Shown in pieces: positions 16,901 through 23,752 of a DNA stretch of 29,366 nucleotides (positions within the stretch are counted from its first letter, which is position 1; each line of letters starts with the position of its first letter). The position numbers were made by a program, and so were the translations under genes. The notes under the pieces are model-generated. The model was not told the DNA's origin. It saw nothing but the letters and a program-made list of their open reading frames with translations, and made no database searches. The stretch is taken from NCBI GenBank assembly GCA_910584495.1, contig CAJUAR010000031.1:1-29366 (forward strand), written 5' to 3'. Origin of the DNA: an uncultured Muribaculaceae bacterium (GTDB lineage Bacteria; Bacteroidota; Bacteroidia; Bacteroidales; Muribaculaceae).

Positions 16901-17174
16901 CGGCGTTGGCGACCTCTTCGTCTACGACGGCACCAACCTCCGTCTGCGCGAACTCACCGTGGGCTATACCGTTCCACAAAAAATTCTTGCAAAATCGCCC
17001 CTCACCGGCTGCAAGCTCTCATTTGTGGCTCGAAACTTATGGATGATCTACTACAAAGGTCCCGACGGTTTCGACCCCGAATCGACTGTATCGACAGGCA
17101 ATGCAGGCGGTATAGAACACTATTCTCTTCCCTCCATGCGCAACTTCGGTTTCAACCTCAACATCTCGTTCTAA
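13986..17174 (+). CDS. SusC/RagA-family TonB-dependent outer-membrane transporter
   Basis: A protein of about 1062 residues imports oligosaccharides or peptides across the outer membrane, driven by TonB. The start is the ATG at 13986. It opens a signal peptide (MNKSQSLSATLPKLVLAAGIMMAGAY..., cleavage near AYA-SPT), whereas the open frame upstream lies in the leader. Next come a carboxypeptidase-regulatory-like beta-sandwich (about 45-125, GTVIDSEGEPLIGATVQVKG), the SusC signature DEVVVTALGIKRQ, the plug (about 135-250, with LIVVDGVPI and GPAAAALYGTRAGNGVLMITTKK), and the barrel, ending in NLNISF. No STN/anti-sigma domain is seen. The paired SusD gene follows after 34 nt. The substrate is unknown; no glycoside hydrolase or regulator is adjacent. 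Confidence 0.95.
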   Translation: MNKSQSLSATLPKLVLAAGIMMAGAYTEAYASPTPEPQQAEQSVKEIKGTVIDSEGEPLIGATVQVKGTKVAQATDIDGNFVIKTSEANPVLQISYVGCKAAEVAVKGKSTINVTLEPSSESLDEVVVTALGIKRQAKALGYSVQDVKGDALTEARENNMLNSLSGRVAGLQVSTSGSGSMGSSRIIIRGNNSLSGNNQPLIVVDGVPIANGNGGSSLKEWGGTDSGNGLNDISPDDIESISVLKGPAAAALYGTRAGNGVLMITTKKSGGKKGWGITFNSNVMIETPLTTPKLQNIYGQGSDGEYVGNNNLSWGPKMDGREIEDWTGQVRPFKAYNNDIMDYLQTGVTTTNTLEAGFSGEQGSFRGSFSYQRIDGVVPQNYRDRFNMNIRGSINFTKNISLDTKVNYIKTKTWNLPALGNGEASIMRDYLIMPRSVHFSDMAAGFDENGNVLRWNDDNTAVLNPYAAEVNKSLSNRDRLIGFIQLNWQIMPWLSLKLRHGEDMYWDGSENCTSSKFPVGSYVGHGRYQVSMSKRRERNTDALITASQDNLWGSKLSASVSVGGNLMHVHSEKMDEDSGALEVPDFFRTKNGLLITSTNSASNRAINSIYGLASLNWGNWLFVDITGRNDWSSTLPHANRSFFYPSIGGGLVINDMLADFKVAVPRWITFAKLRASWAEVGNDTDPYSLETTYGIWHFYDNLIGSQASEVMPLKDLKPEKVRSTELGFDFRVLDNRLGLDFTYYKKNATNQILRLPTSKTTGYSSKLINAGNVQNEGLEFVINATPVRTKDFQWTTTLNYTRNRNKIIELHEELHTYVIGKNAFAKILAPEGGRYGDISTKRFIRNEEGKIIVDKNGLPLMGKLGDDDDNPTGNYLPDWQASWNNVFTYKGFSLSFLLDFRKGGDIYMNSVARSTQAGTSILTVAGRDAWETYKNGGTPGGILVDGVVKNDDGTYSPNTTYISPQAYWTQVNGVGDLFVYDGTNLRLRELTVGYTVPQKILAKSPLTGCKLSFVARNLWMIYYKGPDGFDPESTVSTGNAGGIEHYSLPSMRNFGFNLNISF

Positions 17175-17208
17175 ACCTCTCTAATCCATAAAGCATATAG
17201 AAACCAAT

Positions 17209-19056
17209 ATGAAAAATATATTCAAAAAAATATCCTGGCTTCTTGTCGCTGCCGTTTCCCTGGGCTCTACTTCCTGCGAAGACTTCGACAAAATGAACAC
17301 CGACCCCAACAATGTGACAGCCGACAAGATAAAGCCGATATACTTGCTCACACCATGGATTGTTAGTTCGACATACTCTGCCGATTCATGGCAGCGTATG
17401 ACAAACCTCACCACCGACCACTATTGCCAGTACTTCGTCAACGAACCAAAATACGAAAACCAGTATGGCCAAGTGAACGACGACTGGATTACCGAATACT
17501 ACTGGAACCTTTATTACACCTGGTTCCTGAACATGAACGAGGTGATTCGTATTTGCGAACCGGAATTTGGCGAACACCGCAACAACATCCAGCAGGCCGC
17601 ACGCATATGGCGTGTGTGGATTGCCCAGCGACACACCGACTACTTCGGTGATGTCCCCTACTCCACTGCTTGCAATGGTACGGGAATCGCCGCCTCCTAC
17701 GACAAACAGGAAGACATCTATATGGACTTCTTCAAACAGCTCGAACTGGCCATCAATTCAATGAAAGATACAGGCTACAACGAATTTGAAGATTACGACC
17801 TGGTGTTCGAAGGAGACGTGGCCAAATGGCGCGCCTTTGCCAACTCGCTCCGCCTCCGCTGCGCAATGCGTCTTACAGAGGTTGCTCCGGAAGTGGCAAA
17901 GCGCGAAGCTGCTGCTGCATTGGCCTGCGATGCAGGATTCATCACCGAAGATGTCACTATTTTGAAGGGGCGTAACCTCTACACCAACAAAGTTGGTTAC
18001 AACATGTTCTATCCCTATCCGCACTACTGGGACAAATCGCTTGCCATGAGCTTGTCGATGGAAAAAATACTCACCAATTTCGGCGATTACAAAATTGTGA
18101 AACCCTCCAATCGCACCGAGCCCTCGACCCACTACTCGACCTGGACCTCGGCAGCTGCTCCCAAAGCAGACTGGTATAAAGATTCTGTGCCCGAATATGC
18201 CGATCCACGAGCCCTCATCATGTTCGACGTCACCAGCCCCGGTACTCTTGCATCCTACAGCCGCAAGAAAGTGAGCGGTAAATGGAAATATTCAGCCGAC
18301 TTCCGCGGCCGCTGGAGCGGCATACCCGCAGGTCTGCCTGTTACGGATGCCAACAAAATCGAATATTCCTGCTCCAACAATTCGCGCCTTGGAGCCTTCT
18401 TCATCACTCCCGATCGTCCCAATCCCTACATTACCGCAAATGATGTTCCGACCGAAGAAGAAAAAAACAAAGCCGAAGAACGCAAACAGATTCTTATGCA
18501 TGCCAACGAGGTTAACTTCCTCCTTGCCGAAGCTGCTCTCCGCGGCTATATCTCGGGAGATGCAAAGACCTTCTATGAAAACGGTGTCCGCACATCGATG
18601 CAGTTCTTCAACCGCGACAAAGTGGAACGCATAAGCAATGAAGTCATCGATGCATATCTCAAATCGACCTCCAAGAACCTGATGGGCACATCGCCCGCCT
18701 TCAACGATTCGGAAGGCGGAGATACCGACGAGACCAACCACAACTCGAAGCTCTTCAAGATTATCATTCAGAAATATCTTGCCCTTTTCCCCGAGGGTTC
18801 GCAGGAAGCATATAACGACTATCGCCGCCTGGGCATTCCGGCTCTCGACCCCATGCCTGGCTTGGTAGAAAAGGCTGTTAAAAATGTTGGTGCATGGGAC
18901 TGGCAGGGCAGTGTGCGCCGCCTCACCTATCCGGCAATCGAAAACGATGTCAACACCGCCAATATCAAGGAAGCTATCGACCGCATGGGCGGCACCGATG
19001 CCACTTCTACCCGCATGTGGTGGGATGCTCGTCAGTCTATTGTAGGCGAGAAATAA
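17209..19056 (+). CDS. SusD/RagB-like nutrient-binding surface lipoprotein
   Basis: This 615-residue lipoprotein has a signal peptide, a lipobox at STS-Cys23, and acidic residues right after the cysteine (CEDFDK), resembling the Bacteroidetes surface-export signal. The segment FDKMNTDPNNVTADKIKP and the tetratricopeptide-like helices suggest the SusD-like_2 group rather than classical starch SusD. It should cap the SusC transporter and bind its substrate at the cell surface. It is the second gene of the pair and is followed by a terminator at 19081-19110. The ligand cannot be predicted. Confidence 0.92.
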   Translation: MKNIFKKISWLLVAAVSLGSTSCEDFDKMNTDPNNVTADKIKPIYLLTPWIVSSTYSADSWQRMTNLTTDHYCQYFVNEPKYENQYGQVNDDWITEYYWNLYYTWFLNMNEVIRICEPEFGEHRNNIQQAARIWRVWIAQRHTDYFGDVPYSTACNGTGIAASYDKQEDIYMDFFKQLELAINSMKDTGYNEFEDYDLVFEGDVAKWRAFANSLRLRCAMRLTEVAPEVAKREAAAALACDAGFITEDVTILKGRNLYTNKVGYNMFYPYPHYWDKSLAMSLSMEKILTNFGDYKIVKPSNRTEPSTHYSTWTSAAAPKADWYKDSVPEYADPRALIMFDVTSPGTLASYSRKKVSGKWKYSADFRGRWSGIPAGLPVTDANKIEYSCSNNSRLGAFFITPDRPNPYITANDVPTEEEKNKAEERKQILMHANEVNFLLAEAALRGYISGDAKTFYENGVRTSMQFFNRDKVERISNEVIDAYLKSTSKNLMGTSPAFNDSEGGDTDETNHNSKLFKIIIQKYLALFPEGSQEAYNDYRRLGIPALDPMPGLVEKAVKNVGAWDWQGSVRRLTYPAIENDVNTANIKEAIDRMGGTDATSTRMWWDARQSIVGEK

Positions 19057-19080
19057 TATTCCTCAAATATCTCCATGTCA

Positions 19081-19110
19081 AGAGCGGCCATATCTGTGGC
19101 CGCTCTATTT
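19081..19110 (+). terminator. Terminator after the susD-like gene
   Basis: A 10-bp perfect stem AGAGCGGCCA/TGGCCGCTCT (19081-19090 with 19097-19106), loop TATCTG, is followed by ATTT. Confidence 0.85.
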
Positions 19111-19176
19111 GTTACCATCCATAGCAAGCCTCCTTTCGCATACAATTGTCTCCACCCGAAAGAAAATACTTTCAAT

Positions 19177-19440
19177 TTAGGTCTGACAGAACCTACACGT
19201 GCAAAAAAGCGAGGCGCATAAGCTAAGGCTGTAGCATATAAGTGAAAACAGTCGAAAACTTTGCCCTCGGCAGCAATCTACGCACCGGGGCAATGGCACT
19301 TCGGGCACGGTCATCAATCTTGATGTAATCTTTAAATATTGGACGATTCCGGAAGGCCGGGCTAGCGACAGGGCGAGGCGAGGAAGCTCGCCTCCATGGC
19401 TTCGCCGCGTATTTGGCCTTCCGCTTTGCGCCATGATAAC
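19177..19440. other. Structured intergenic region, possible ncRNA or dispersed element
   Basis: No recognisable gene lies between the two terminators. The region holds several inverted repeats. TTGCCC(T)CGG pairs with CCGGGGCAA (19261-19270 with 19285-19293). CATCAA/TTGATG lies at 19312-19325. A perfect 9-bp pair CGGAAGGCC/GGCCTTCCG (19350-19358 with 19415-19423) encloses a hairpin GAGGCGAG-GAAG-CTCGCCTC (19375-19394). The minus strand is open for 97 codons (19470-19177), giving a Cys/Arg/Leu-rich sequence with no domain I recognise. That frame is more likely a by-product of a structured element than a protein. No promoter was identified on either strand. Confidence 0.4.
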
Positions 19441-19476
19441 GAAAAACCCCATGCGGCTTAAATGCTGCATGGGGTC
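19440..19476 (-). terminator. Terminator of the ndk-peptidase operon
   Basis: On the minus strand, ACCCCATGCAGC and GCCGCATGGGGT (complements of 19464-19475 and 19446-19457) form a 12-bp stem with one G-U pair. It is followed by TTTTT, about 20 nt after the peptidase stop codon. Confidence 0.88.
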
Positions 19477-19493
19477 TGATCGTTTAGCTGAAT

Positions 19494-20480
19494 TTAGCGT
19501 AGTTTGAGGCGTTGTCCCACTTTAAGTTTCGTGGTAGTTTTGATTCCGTTCAGGCGGCAGAGCGAAGCCACTGTTGTTCTGTGACGGCTTGCAATCTTGC
19601 TCAAACTATCGCCTTTGCGAACACGGTAGACCGAACTCAGACCATGGCTTGTGGAAGTTGTGCTTTTACCGAGAGCCGACACGTTTCCACCCTTTGAATA
19701 AGGTTTTGGAGGGTTGGCTTTGCGGTAGGCTGCAGCGTATTCCGAATTTGCCTTAGGCGAGAAATTACGTGCGTCCTTGTATGTTCGTTTGTCGAAAGTA
19801 TAAAGGTCGGTATGTGTGGTCTGGTTTGCAAAGTCGAAAATTGCGCATGGATTTATGGCATAGCCCATGTAGCGAGTCTCGAAATGGAGGTGAGGGCCTG
19901 TAGAGCGGCCGGTGTTCCCACCAAGAGCTATAGGATCGCCCACCTTCACATAGTCGCCTTCCTTAATAAGGAAAGCAGAGAGGTGGCCGTAGACAGTTTC
20001 GAGGTCGTTGGTGTGGCGGAGAACCACATAGTTGCCATAGCCACTGCGTTCGAAGTTGGTGATGCGCACACGGCCGTCGAAAGCAGCACGGATTGTGTCG
20101 CCAATGTTCACTTTCAAATCCACACCTTTATGCATGCGGCGGAAACGACGACGGTAACCATAGGGCGAGGTGATGTAGCCAGCATGAGGCATCGAGAACT
20201 TCGACACATCTATTTGTGCAGTTTGGGGCACCTGAGCTTCGGTGTAGCAGTTCACATGCTTGCTGTCCCAGCCTTCGGTGTAGATGTCAAATTCTGGTTC
20301 TTCTTCCTCGTTGAAAAGTTCTTCGAGGTACTTCTGAGTATTTTCGACGGTGATGCCGGCGTTGCCTTGATTAGCCAACAAGTTGTCATGGCTCAGGGCA
20401 TGACGGTCGGGGAGCTTATACTCCTGAGCCGACAAAGTCAAACCTGCAAGGGCGGCGGCAAAAATGAAAAATTTCTTCAT
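19494..20480 (-). CDS. M23 (LytM) metallopeptidase with C-terminal LysM domain
   Basis: This 328-residue exported protein probably cuts or remodels peptidoglycan. It has a signal peptide (about residues 1-18, cleavage near LSAQE), an M23 domain at about 97-215 with zinc ligands His117 and Asp121 (HKGVD) and His199 (HLHF, with His197), and His166 in YGHLSAF. The full catalytic set suggests an active endopeptidase rather than a degenerate regulator. The C-terminus (about 283-328) is a LysM peptidoglycan-binding domain (YRVRKGDSLSKIASRHRTT). It lies 24 nt downstream of ndk on the same strand and ends in its own terminator. The functional link to ndk is unclear. Confidence 0.92.
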   Translation of the reverse strand: MKKFFIFAAALAGLTLSAQEYKLPDRHALSHDNLLANQGNAGITVENTQKYLEELFNEEEEPEFDIYTEGWDSKHVNCYTEAQVPQTAQIDVSKFSMPHAGYITSPYGYRRRFRRMHKGVDLKVNIGDTIRAAFDGRVRITNFERSGYGNYVVLRHTNDLETVYGHLSAFLIKEGDYVKVGDPIALGGNTGRSTGPHLHFETRYMGYAINPCAIFDFANQTTHTDLYTFDKRTYKDARNFSPKANSEYAAAYRKANPPKPYSKGGNVSALGKSTTSTSHGLSSVYRVRKGDSLSKIASRHRTTVASLCRLNGIKTTTKLKVGQRLKLR

Positions 20481-20504
20481 TGGAGAGTTAAGAGTTCTTG
20501 TGTC

Positions 20505-20966
20505 TTAACGTTCGTCAGGAGCGTAGATAGAAGCTACAGTAGGAAGCTCGTAGTCGAAAATCTCTTCGGGTTTGAAGAAACGAGCAACCTCGATAGCGGC
20601 ATTTTCAACGCTGTCCGAAGCATGGATAATGTTTTCCTGACCGCTCATGCCGAAATCGCCGCGAATAGTGCCGGGAGCTGCCACTCGGCAGTTGGTAGCA
20701 CCAGTGAGTGCGCGAACGACAGCCACAGCTTCTTTGCCGGCAAGCACTGCTACGATGACGGGAGTTGCCATCATGGATTTGAGCAGTGTGGGGAAGAAAG
20801 GACGGTCCACAAGGTGAGCATAGTGCTCGCGGAGGATTTCTTCATTAAGGCGCATCATTTTGATACCGGCAATGCGCAATCCTTTGCGCTGGAAGCGCAT
20901 CAAAACATCGCCGACAAGGCTGCGGGATATGGTTGAAGGTTTCAGAATGATAAATGTCTGCTCCAT
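20505..20966 (-). CDS. ndk: Nucleoside diphosphate kinase
   Basis: This 153-residue cytoplasmic enzyme moves the gamma-phosphate between NTPs and NDPs through a phosphohistidine. The catalytic His115 sits in NIIHASDS, Lys9 in ILKPSTI, and the GTIRGDFG loop precedes the active site. Length and motifs are those of a normal NDK. The ATG at 20966 gives MEQTFIILKP. A TACCTTTG -7 element lies upstream on the same strand (complement of 21007-21014). It is the first gene of a two-gene unit with the M23 peptidase. Confidence 0.96.
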   Translation of the reverse strand: MEQTFIILKPSTISRSLVGDVLMRFQRKGLRIAGIKMMRLNEEILREHYAHLVDRPFFPTLLKSMMATPVIVAVLAGKEAVAVVRALTGATNCRVAAPGTIRGDFGMSGQENIIHASDSVENAAIEVARFFKPEEIFDYELPTVASIYAPDER

Positions 20967-21006
20967 AACTATGAGTTAAGGCGTGTTAATTTCTTGGTTC
21001 GATGCT

Positions 21007-21014
21007 CAAAGGTA
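21007..21014 (-). promoter_or_regulatory. -7 element of the ndk promoter
   Basis: The minus strand reads TACCTTTG, an exact TAnnTTTG match. The -33 region is poor (a GGTTTTC stretch near the expected spacing). The start is predicted near 21000, giving a leader of about 35 nt. Confidence 0.6.
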
Positions 21015-21115
21015 ATAATTATTTGCGAGAAAACCTCGATTTTTCTCCTAAAAAATATAAAGCCGTCATCTCAGCACCTAATATCACACCATTAAATCAT
21101 TGTAAAACAACAAGA

Positions 21116-21164
21116 TGCCGCATTTTATGTTTTACAACATAAAAATGAACGAATATTTGCGGCA
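21116..21164 (-). other. Nested inverted repeat between ndk and the GNAT gene
   Basis: An outer TGCCGCA/TGCGGCA pair (21116-21122 with 21158-21164) encloses a 9-bp TTTTATGTT/AACATAAAA hairpin (21123-21131 with 21136-21144). Read on the minus strand it is followed by a T-rich stretch about 65 nt after the GNAT stop codon, so it may be a weak terminator. The AT-rich inner stem makes this uncertain. Confidence 0.3.
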
Positions 21165-21228
21165 ATTTTACCTGCTGTTTATGTCTGTTAATTTTCCCAA
21201 ATGCTATGCGTCGGGCAACAAATCGATT

Positions 21229-21720
21229 TCAGAGAATTTTCTGATAGATTACGTCATTGAGATATTGGCCGAATTTGAAACCAATCTCAGGGAAGCGGCC
21301 CACAATGCCGAAACCGGCACGGCGGAACATCTGTTCGCATGCCCTGTTGCCCTCGGTGATGCTTGCCATGAGCACATGCGCCCCTTCTTGGCGGCAGAGA
21401 GCTTCCATTTGCTGAATCAAGGCCGAACCTATGCCTTTTCCCAGGTGTGAGTTGCTCAGATAGATGGTCAATTCCCACGAGCGGCCATAGACAGCATCGG
21501 GCATCCATCGGTGGGCATAGCAATAGCCGCTGATGATGCCGTCGTTTTCCTCGCTTACAATGAAAGGAAATTTGCTTCCGACCTCAAGGTCGATGAGTTT
21601 GCGCCGCATATCATCGGCCGTAAGCTCGGTATTGGAAAAAATTACAGTGCTCGTGCGCACATAATGATTGAAAATATCGGCCATCTGCGTGGCATCGGCG
21701 AGGGTTCCGGGTCTTAACAT
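21229..21720 (-). CDS. GNAT N-acetyltransferase, phosphinothricin-acetyltransferase-like
   Basis: This 163-residue acetyl-CoA-dependent acetyltransferase matches the PAT-like group, with the N-terminal RPGTLADATQMADIFNHYV and SNTELTADDM, the acetyl-CoA loop HLGKGIGSALIQQM, and the C-terminal GFGIVGRFPEIGFKFGQYLN. Proteins of this group acetylate amino-acid analogues such as methionine sulfoximine or unknown amines; the real substrate is not predictable. The ATG follows a strong terminator hairpin by only a few bases, with no clear promoter between, so expression may come from readthrough of the galactose operon. Confidence 0.85.
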   Translation of the reverse strand: MLRPGTLADATQMADIFNHYVRTSTVIFSNTELTADDMRRKLIDLEVGSKFPFIVSEENDGIISGYCYAHRWMPDAVYGRSWELTIYLSNSHLGKGIGSALIQQMEALCRQEGAHVLMASITEGNRACEQMFRRAGFGIVGRFPEIGFKFGQYLNDVIYQKIL

Positions 21721-21725
21721 ATTGC

Positions 21726-21758
21726 AAAAAGGCCGCGCCGGATGAGCACCGGCGCGGC
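21726..21758 (-). terminator. Terminator of the galactose operon
   Basis: GCCGCGCCGG/CCGGCGCGGC (21732-21741 with 21749-21758) is a perfect 10-bp GC-rich stem, followed on the minus strand by TTTTT. It lies 16 nt after the nucleotidyltransferase stop and only about 6 nt before the GNAT ATG. Confidence 0.92.
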
Positions 21759-21773
21759 AAAAAGTACATAAAA

Positions 21774-22682
21774 TTATTTGAATAGCGGAGTGGGATATTC
21801 GCCGCTCTCGTGGAGTTTGGCGAATTTTTCGACAACGGCAGGACGGTCGGCGCTGTATGTAACGCCGAACCAGCGCGAAGTAGTGTCGAGCACTTTCACA
21901 GTCACTTTATTATCCTTGATAAGGGGCTCTATGCATGGAGGAAGAGGAAATTCGGCCTTGGGCACATCTACATTCTTACGCAGGAAGTCTTCGAAACGTT
22001 CCAGCCCTACGGAGAAGAAGTCGGGAGTGAAGCCCCACATGTTCATCGACACGGGAGTGTTGGGGGCCAGGACTTCGAGTTCGCCGGCAGCATTGTTAGT
22101 AACAATCTGATGTTCGCCATCGTAGCGCACATCGGTACGCTCTTCAACGGCGGTGAGCAAGCCTTCGGCATTGGTCTTGCAGATGCCGCGGCTCACGCTT
22201 CCGTTTTCTGTCATGGTGTTGCCCACGCGGAAACCGACCATAGAATATTGACCGGCACCCGTACGCGGTTCCATCAGGTTTTTGGCAAGAACTTCAAAGC
22301 TGTCGCGGCCATAGAAGTCGTCGGCATTAATCACAGCAAACGGTTCGTTGATTGCGCTTGCCCCCATGAGCACAGCCTGTGTCGTGCCCCATGGTTTGGA
22401 GCGGTCGGCGGGACAGGTGAATCCTTCGGGGAGTTTGTCCACAGCCTGGAAGACAACTTCCACAGGCACGTGACCTTCATATTTGGAGAGCACTTTGGTG
22501 CGGAAATCCTGTTCAAAGTCTTTGCGGATTACAAAGACAACTTTGCCAAATCCTGCACGGAGAGCATCGAACACGGAATAGTCCATGATGGTTTCGCCAT
22601 TTGGACCGAGACCGTCGAGCTGTTTTAGGCCGCCGTAGCGGCTGCCCATGCCGGCTGCAAGGATAAATAATGTAGGTTTCAT
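21774..22682 (-). CDS. Sugar-1-phosphate nucleotidyltransferase
   Basis: This protein of about 302 residues has an NTP-transferase Rossmann-like domain. The N-terminal loop LAAGMGSRYGGLKQ (residues 8-21) holds the GxGxR-type nucleotide-binding glycines, Arg15 and the Lys20-Gln21 pair, followed by GPNGETIMDYSV; VINADDFYG is the metal/sugar site. The start is the ATG at 22682, since it opens the fold, although the frame is open further upstream into galM. It is the last gene of a galK-galE-galM operon with no galT. An attractive role is therefore making UDP-galactose or UDP-glucose from the hexose-1-phosphate and UTP; this is inferred from context. The exact sugar and nucleotide cannot be read from sequence. 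Confidence 0.8.
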   Translation of the reverse strand: MKPTLFILAAGMGSRYGGLKQLDGLGPNGETIMDYSVFDALRAGFGKVVFVIRKDFEQDFRTKVLSKYEGHVPVEVVFQAVDKLPEGFTCPADRSKPWGTTQAVLMGASAINEPFAVINADDFYGRDSFEVLAKNLMEPRTGAGQYSMVGFRVGNTMTENGSVSRGICKTNAEGLLTAVEERTDVRYDGEHQIVTNNAAGELEVLAPNTPVSMNMWGFTPDFFSVGLERFEDFLRKNVDVPKAEFPLPPCIEPLIKDNKVTVKVLDTTSRWFGVTYSADRPAVVEKFAKLHESGEYPTPLFK

Positions 22683-22702
22683 TTGAATGGTTATAAGGTA
22701 TT

Positions 22703-23743
22703 TTATAAGATGTCGAATTTGAAAGAGATATGGCGGCAGTAGGTTTCGCCGGGGCGAAGGACTGTGCAAGGGAACGCCGGCGTGTTGGGCGAGTTGGGAA
22801 AGTCTTGGCACTCAATTGCCACGCCGTCGTAGTCGTCGTAGCTGCGTCCGTCCTTGTTGGCCGGGCATCCGCTGAGCCAGTTGCCGGTATATACCTGCAC
22901 GCCGGGCTGGTCGGTGCTCACTGTCAGACGACGGCCCGTAGTTTCGTCGGTAAGGACAGCCGCAGTGAGCATCTTGCCGGCTTCATAGCCGTCTATGGCC
23001 CAGCAGTTGTCATAACCTTTGCCATAGACAAGAGCAGGGAACGGCACCTTGATGTCGCGGCCAATTTCTTTTGGCTGTGTGAAGTCCATAGGCGAACCTT
23101 CAACGTCGACGAGCACCCCTTCAGGAATGAGGGTGTTGTCGGTGGGCAGAAAGCGCGAAGCCATGAGCTGCAGCTTGTGGCCGAGCACGCTTCCGGCATT
23201 GTGTCCGGCAAGATTCCAGTAGCTGTGGTTGGTAAGATTCACAACAGTAGGAGCATCGGTAGTGGCGGTGAGGGTGAGCTCAAGCGTGTTGTCGTCGGTC
23301 CACACATAGGTGGCACGAGCGGTAAGATTGCCCGGGAATCCGGCTTCGCCATCGGCCGACACATAGCAGAAGGTCACCGAGTTATCCTCGGCTTTCTCTA
23401 CCTTCCAGATATGGTTGTGGAAACCTTCAGGGCCTCCATGGTTGCAATTCGGACCGTTGTTGATTGGCAAGTGGTATTCCTTGCCGTCGAGAACAAAAGT
23501 ACCTCGCGCAATACGGTTTGCATACCTGCCGGGCACTTTTCCGGCACAGGGACCATCGCCGAGGTAATCGGCCGGATTGGCATAGCCAAGGGCCACGTCG
23601 GCAAGCACACCATTTACATCGGGCACATTGACGGCAGCAACGCCGGCTCCCACGCTGCACAGCGTCACCGATGCCCCGAGGGCATTGGTGAGTGTGAGCA
23701 TGTCGATTTCGCCTGCGGGAGAGGGAACAGAAGAGCGTGTCAT
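22703..23743 (-). CDS. galM: Aldose 1-epimerase (mutarotase)
   Basis: A cytoplasmic enzyme of about 346 residues interconverts alpha and beta anomers of galactose and glucose. Motifs include NGPNCNHGGPEGFHNHIWKV with its conserved His, NLTNHSYWNLAGH with the catalytic acid His, and AIECQDFPNSPN with the catalytic base Glu. The family fold is complete. The ATG at 23743 (MTRSSVPS) is preferred over a TTG three codons upstream that directly abuts the galE stop codon. It is the third gene of the gal operon, with the nucleotidyltransferase starting 20 nt after its stop. Confidence 0.93.
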   Translation of the reverse strand: MTRSSVPSPAGEIDMLTLTNALGASVTLCSVGAGVAAVNVPDVNGVLADVALGYANPADYLGDGPCAGKVPGRYANRIARGTFVLDGKEYHLPINNGPNCNHGGPEGFHNHIWKVEKAEDNSVTFCYVSADGEAGFPGNLTARATYVWTDDNTLELTLTATTDAPTVVNLTNHSYWNLAGHNAGSVLGHKLQLMASRFLPTDNTLIPEGVLVDVEGSPMDFTQPKEIGRDIKVPFPALVYGKGYDNCWAIDGYEAGKMLTAAVLTDETTGRRLTVSTDQPGVQVYTGNWLSGCPANKDGRSYDDYDGVAIECQDFPNSPNTPAFPCTVLRPGETYCRHISFKFDIL

Positions 23744-23752
23744 ATCCGTCAA

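Noticed and set aside
19812..20936. A 374-codon plus-strand frame opposite the M23 peptidase and ndk
   Set aside because: It spans two well-identified genes and the gap between them on the other strand; the product has no recognisable domain.
22683..22811. A 43-codon upstream extension of the nucleotidyltransferase
   Set aside because: It overlaps the galM 3' end and lacks similarity to the fold; the ATG at 22682 starts the nucleotide-binding strand directly.
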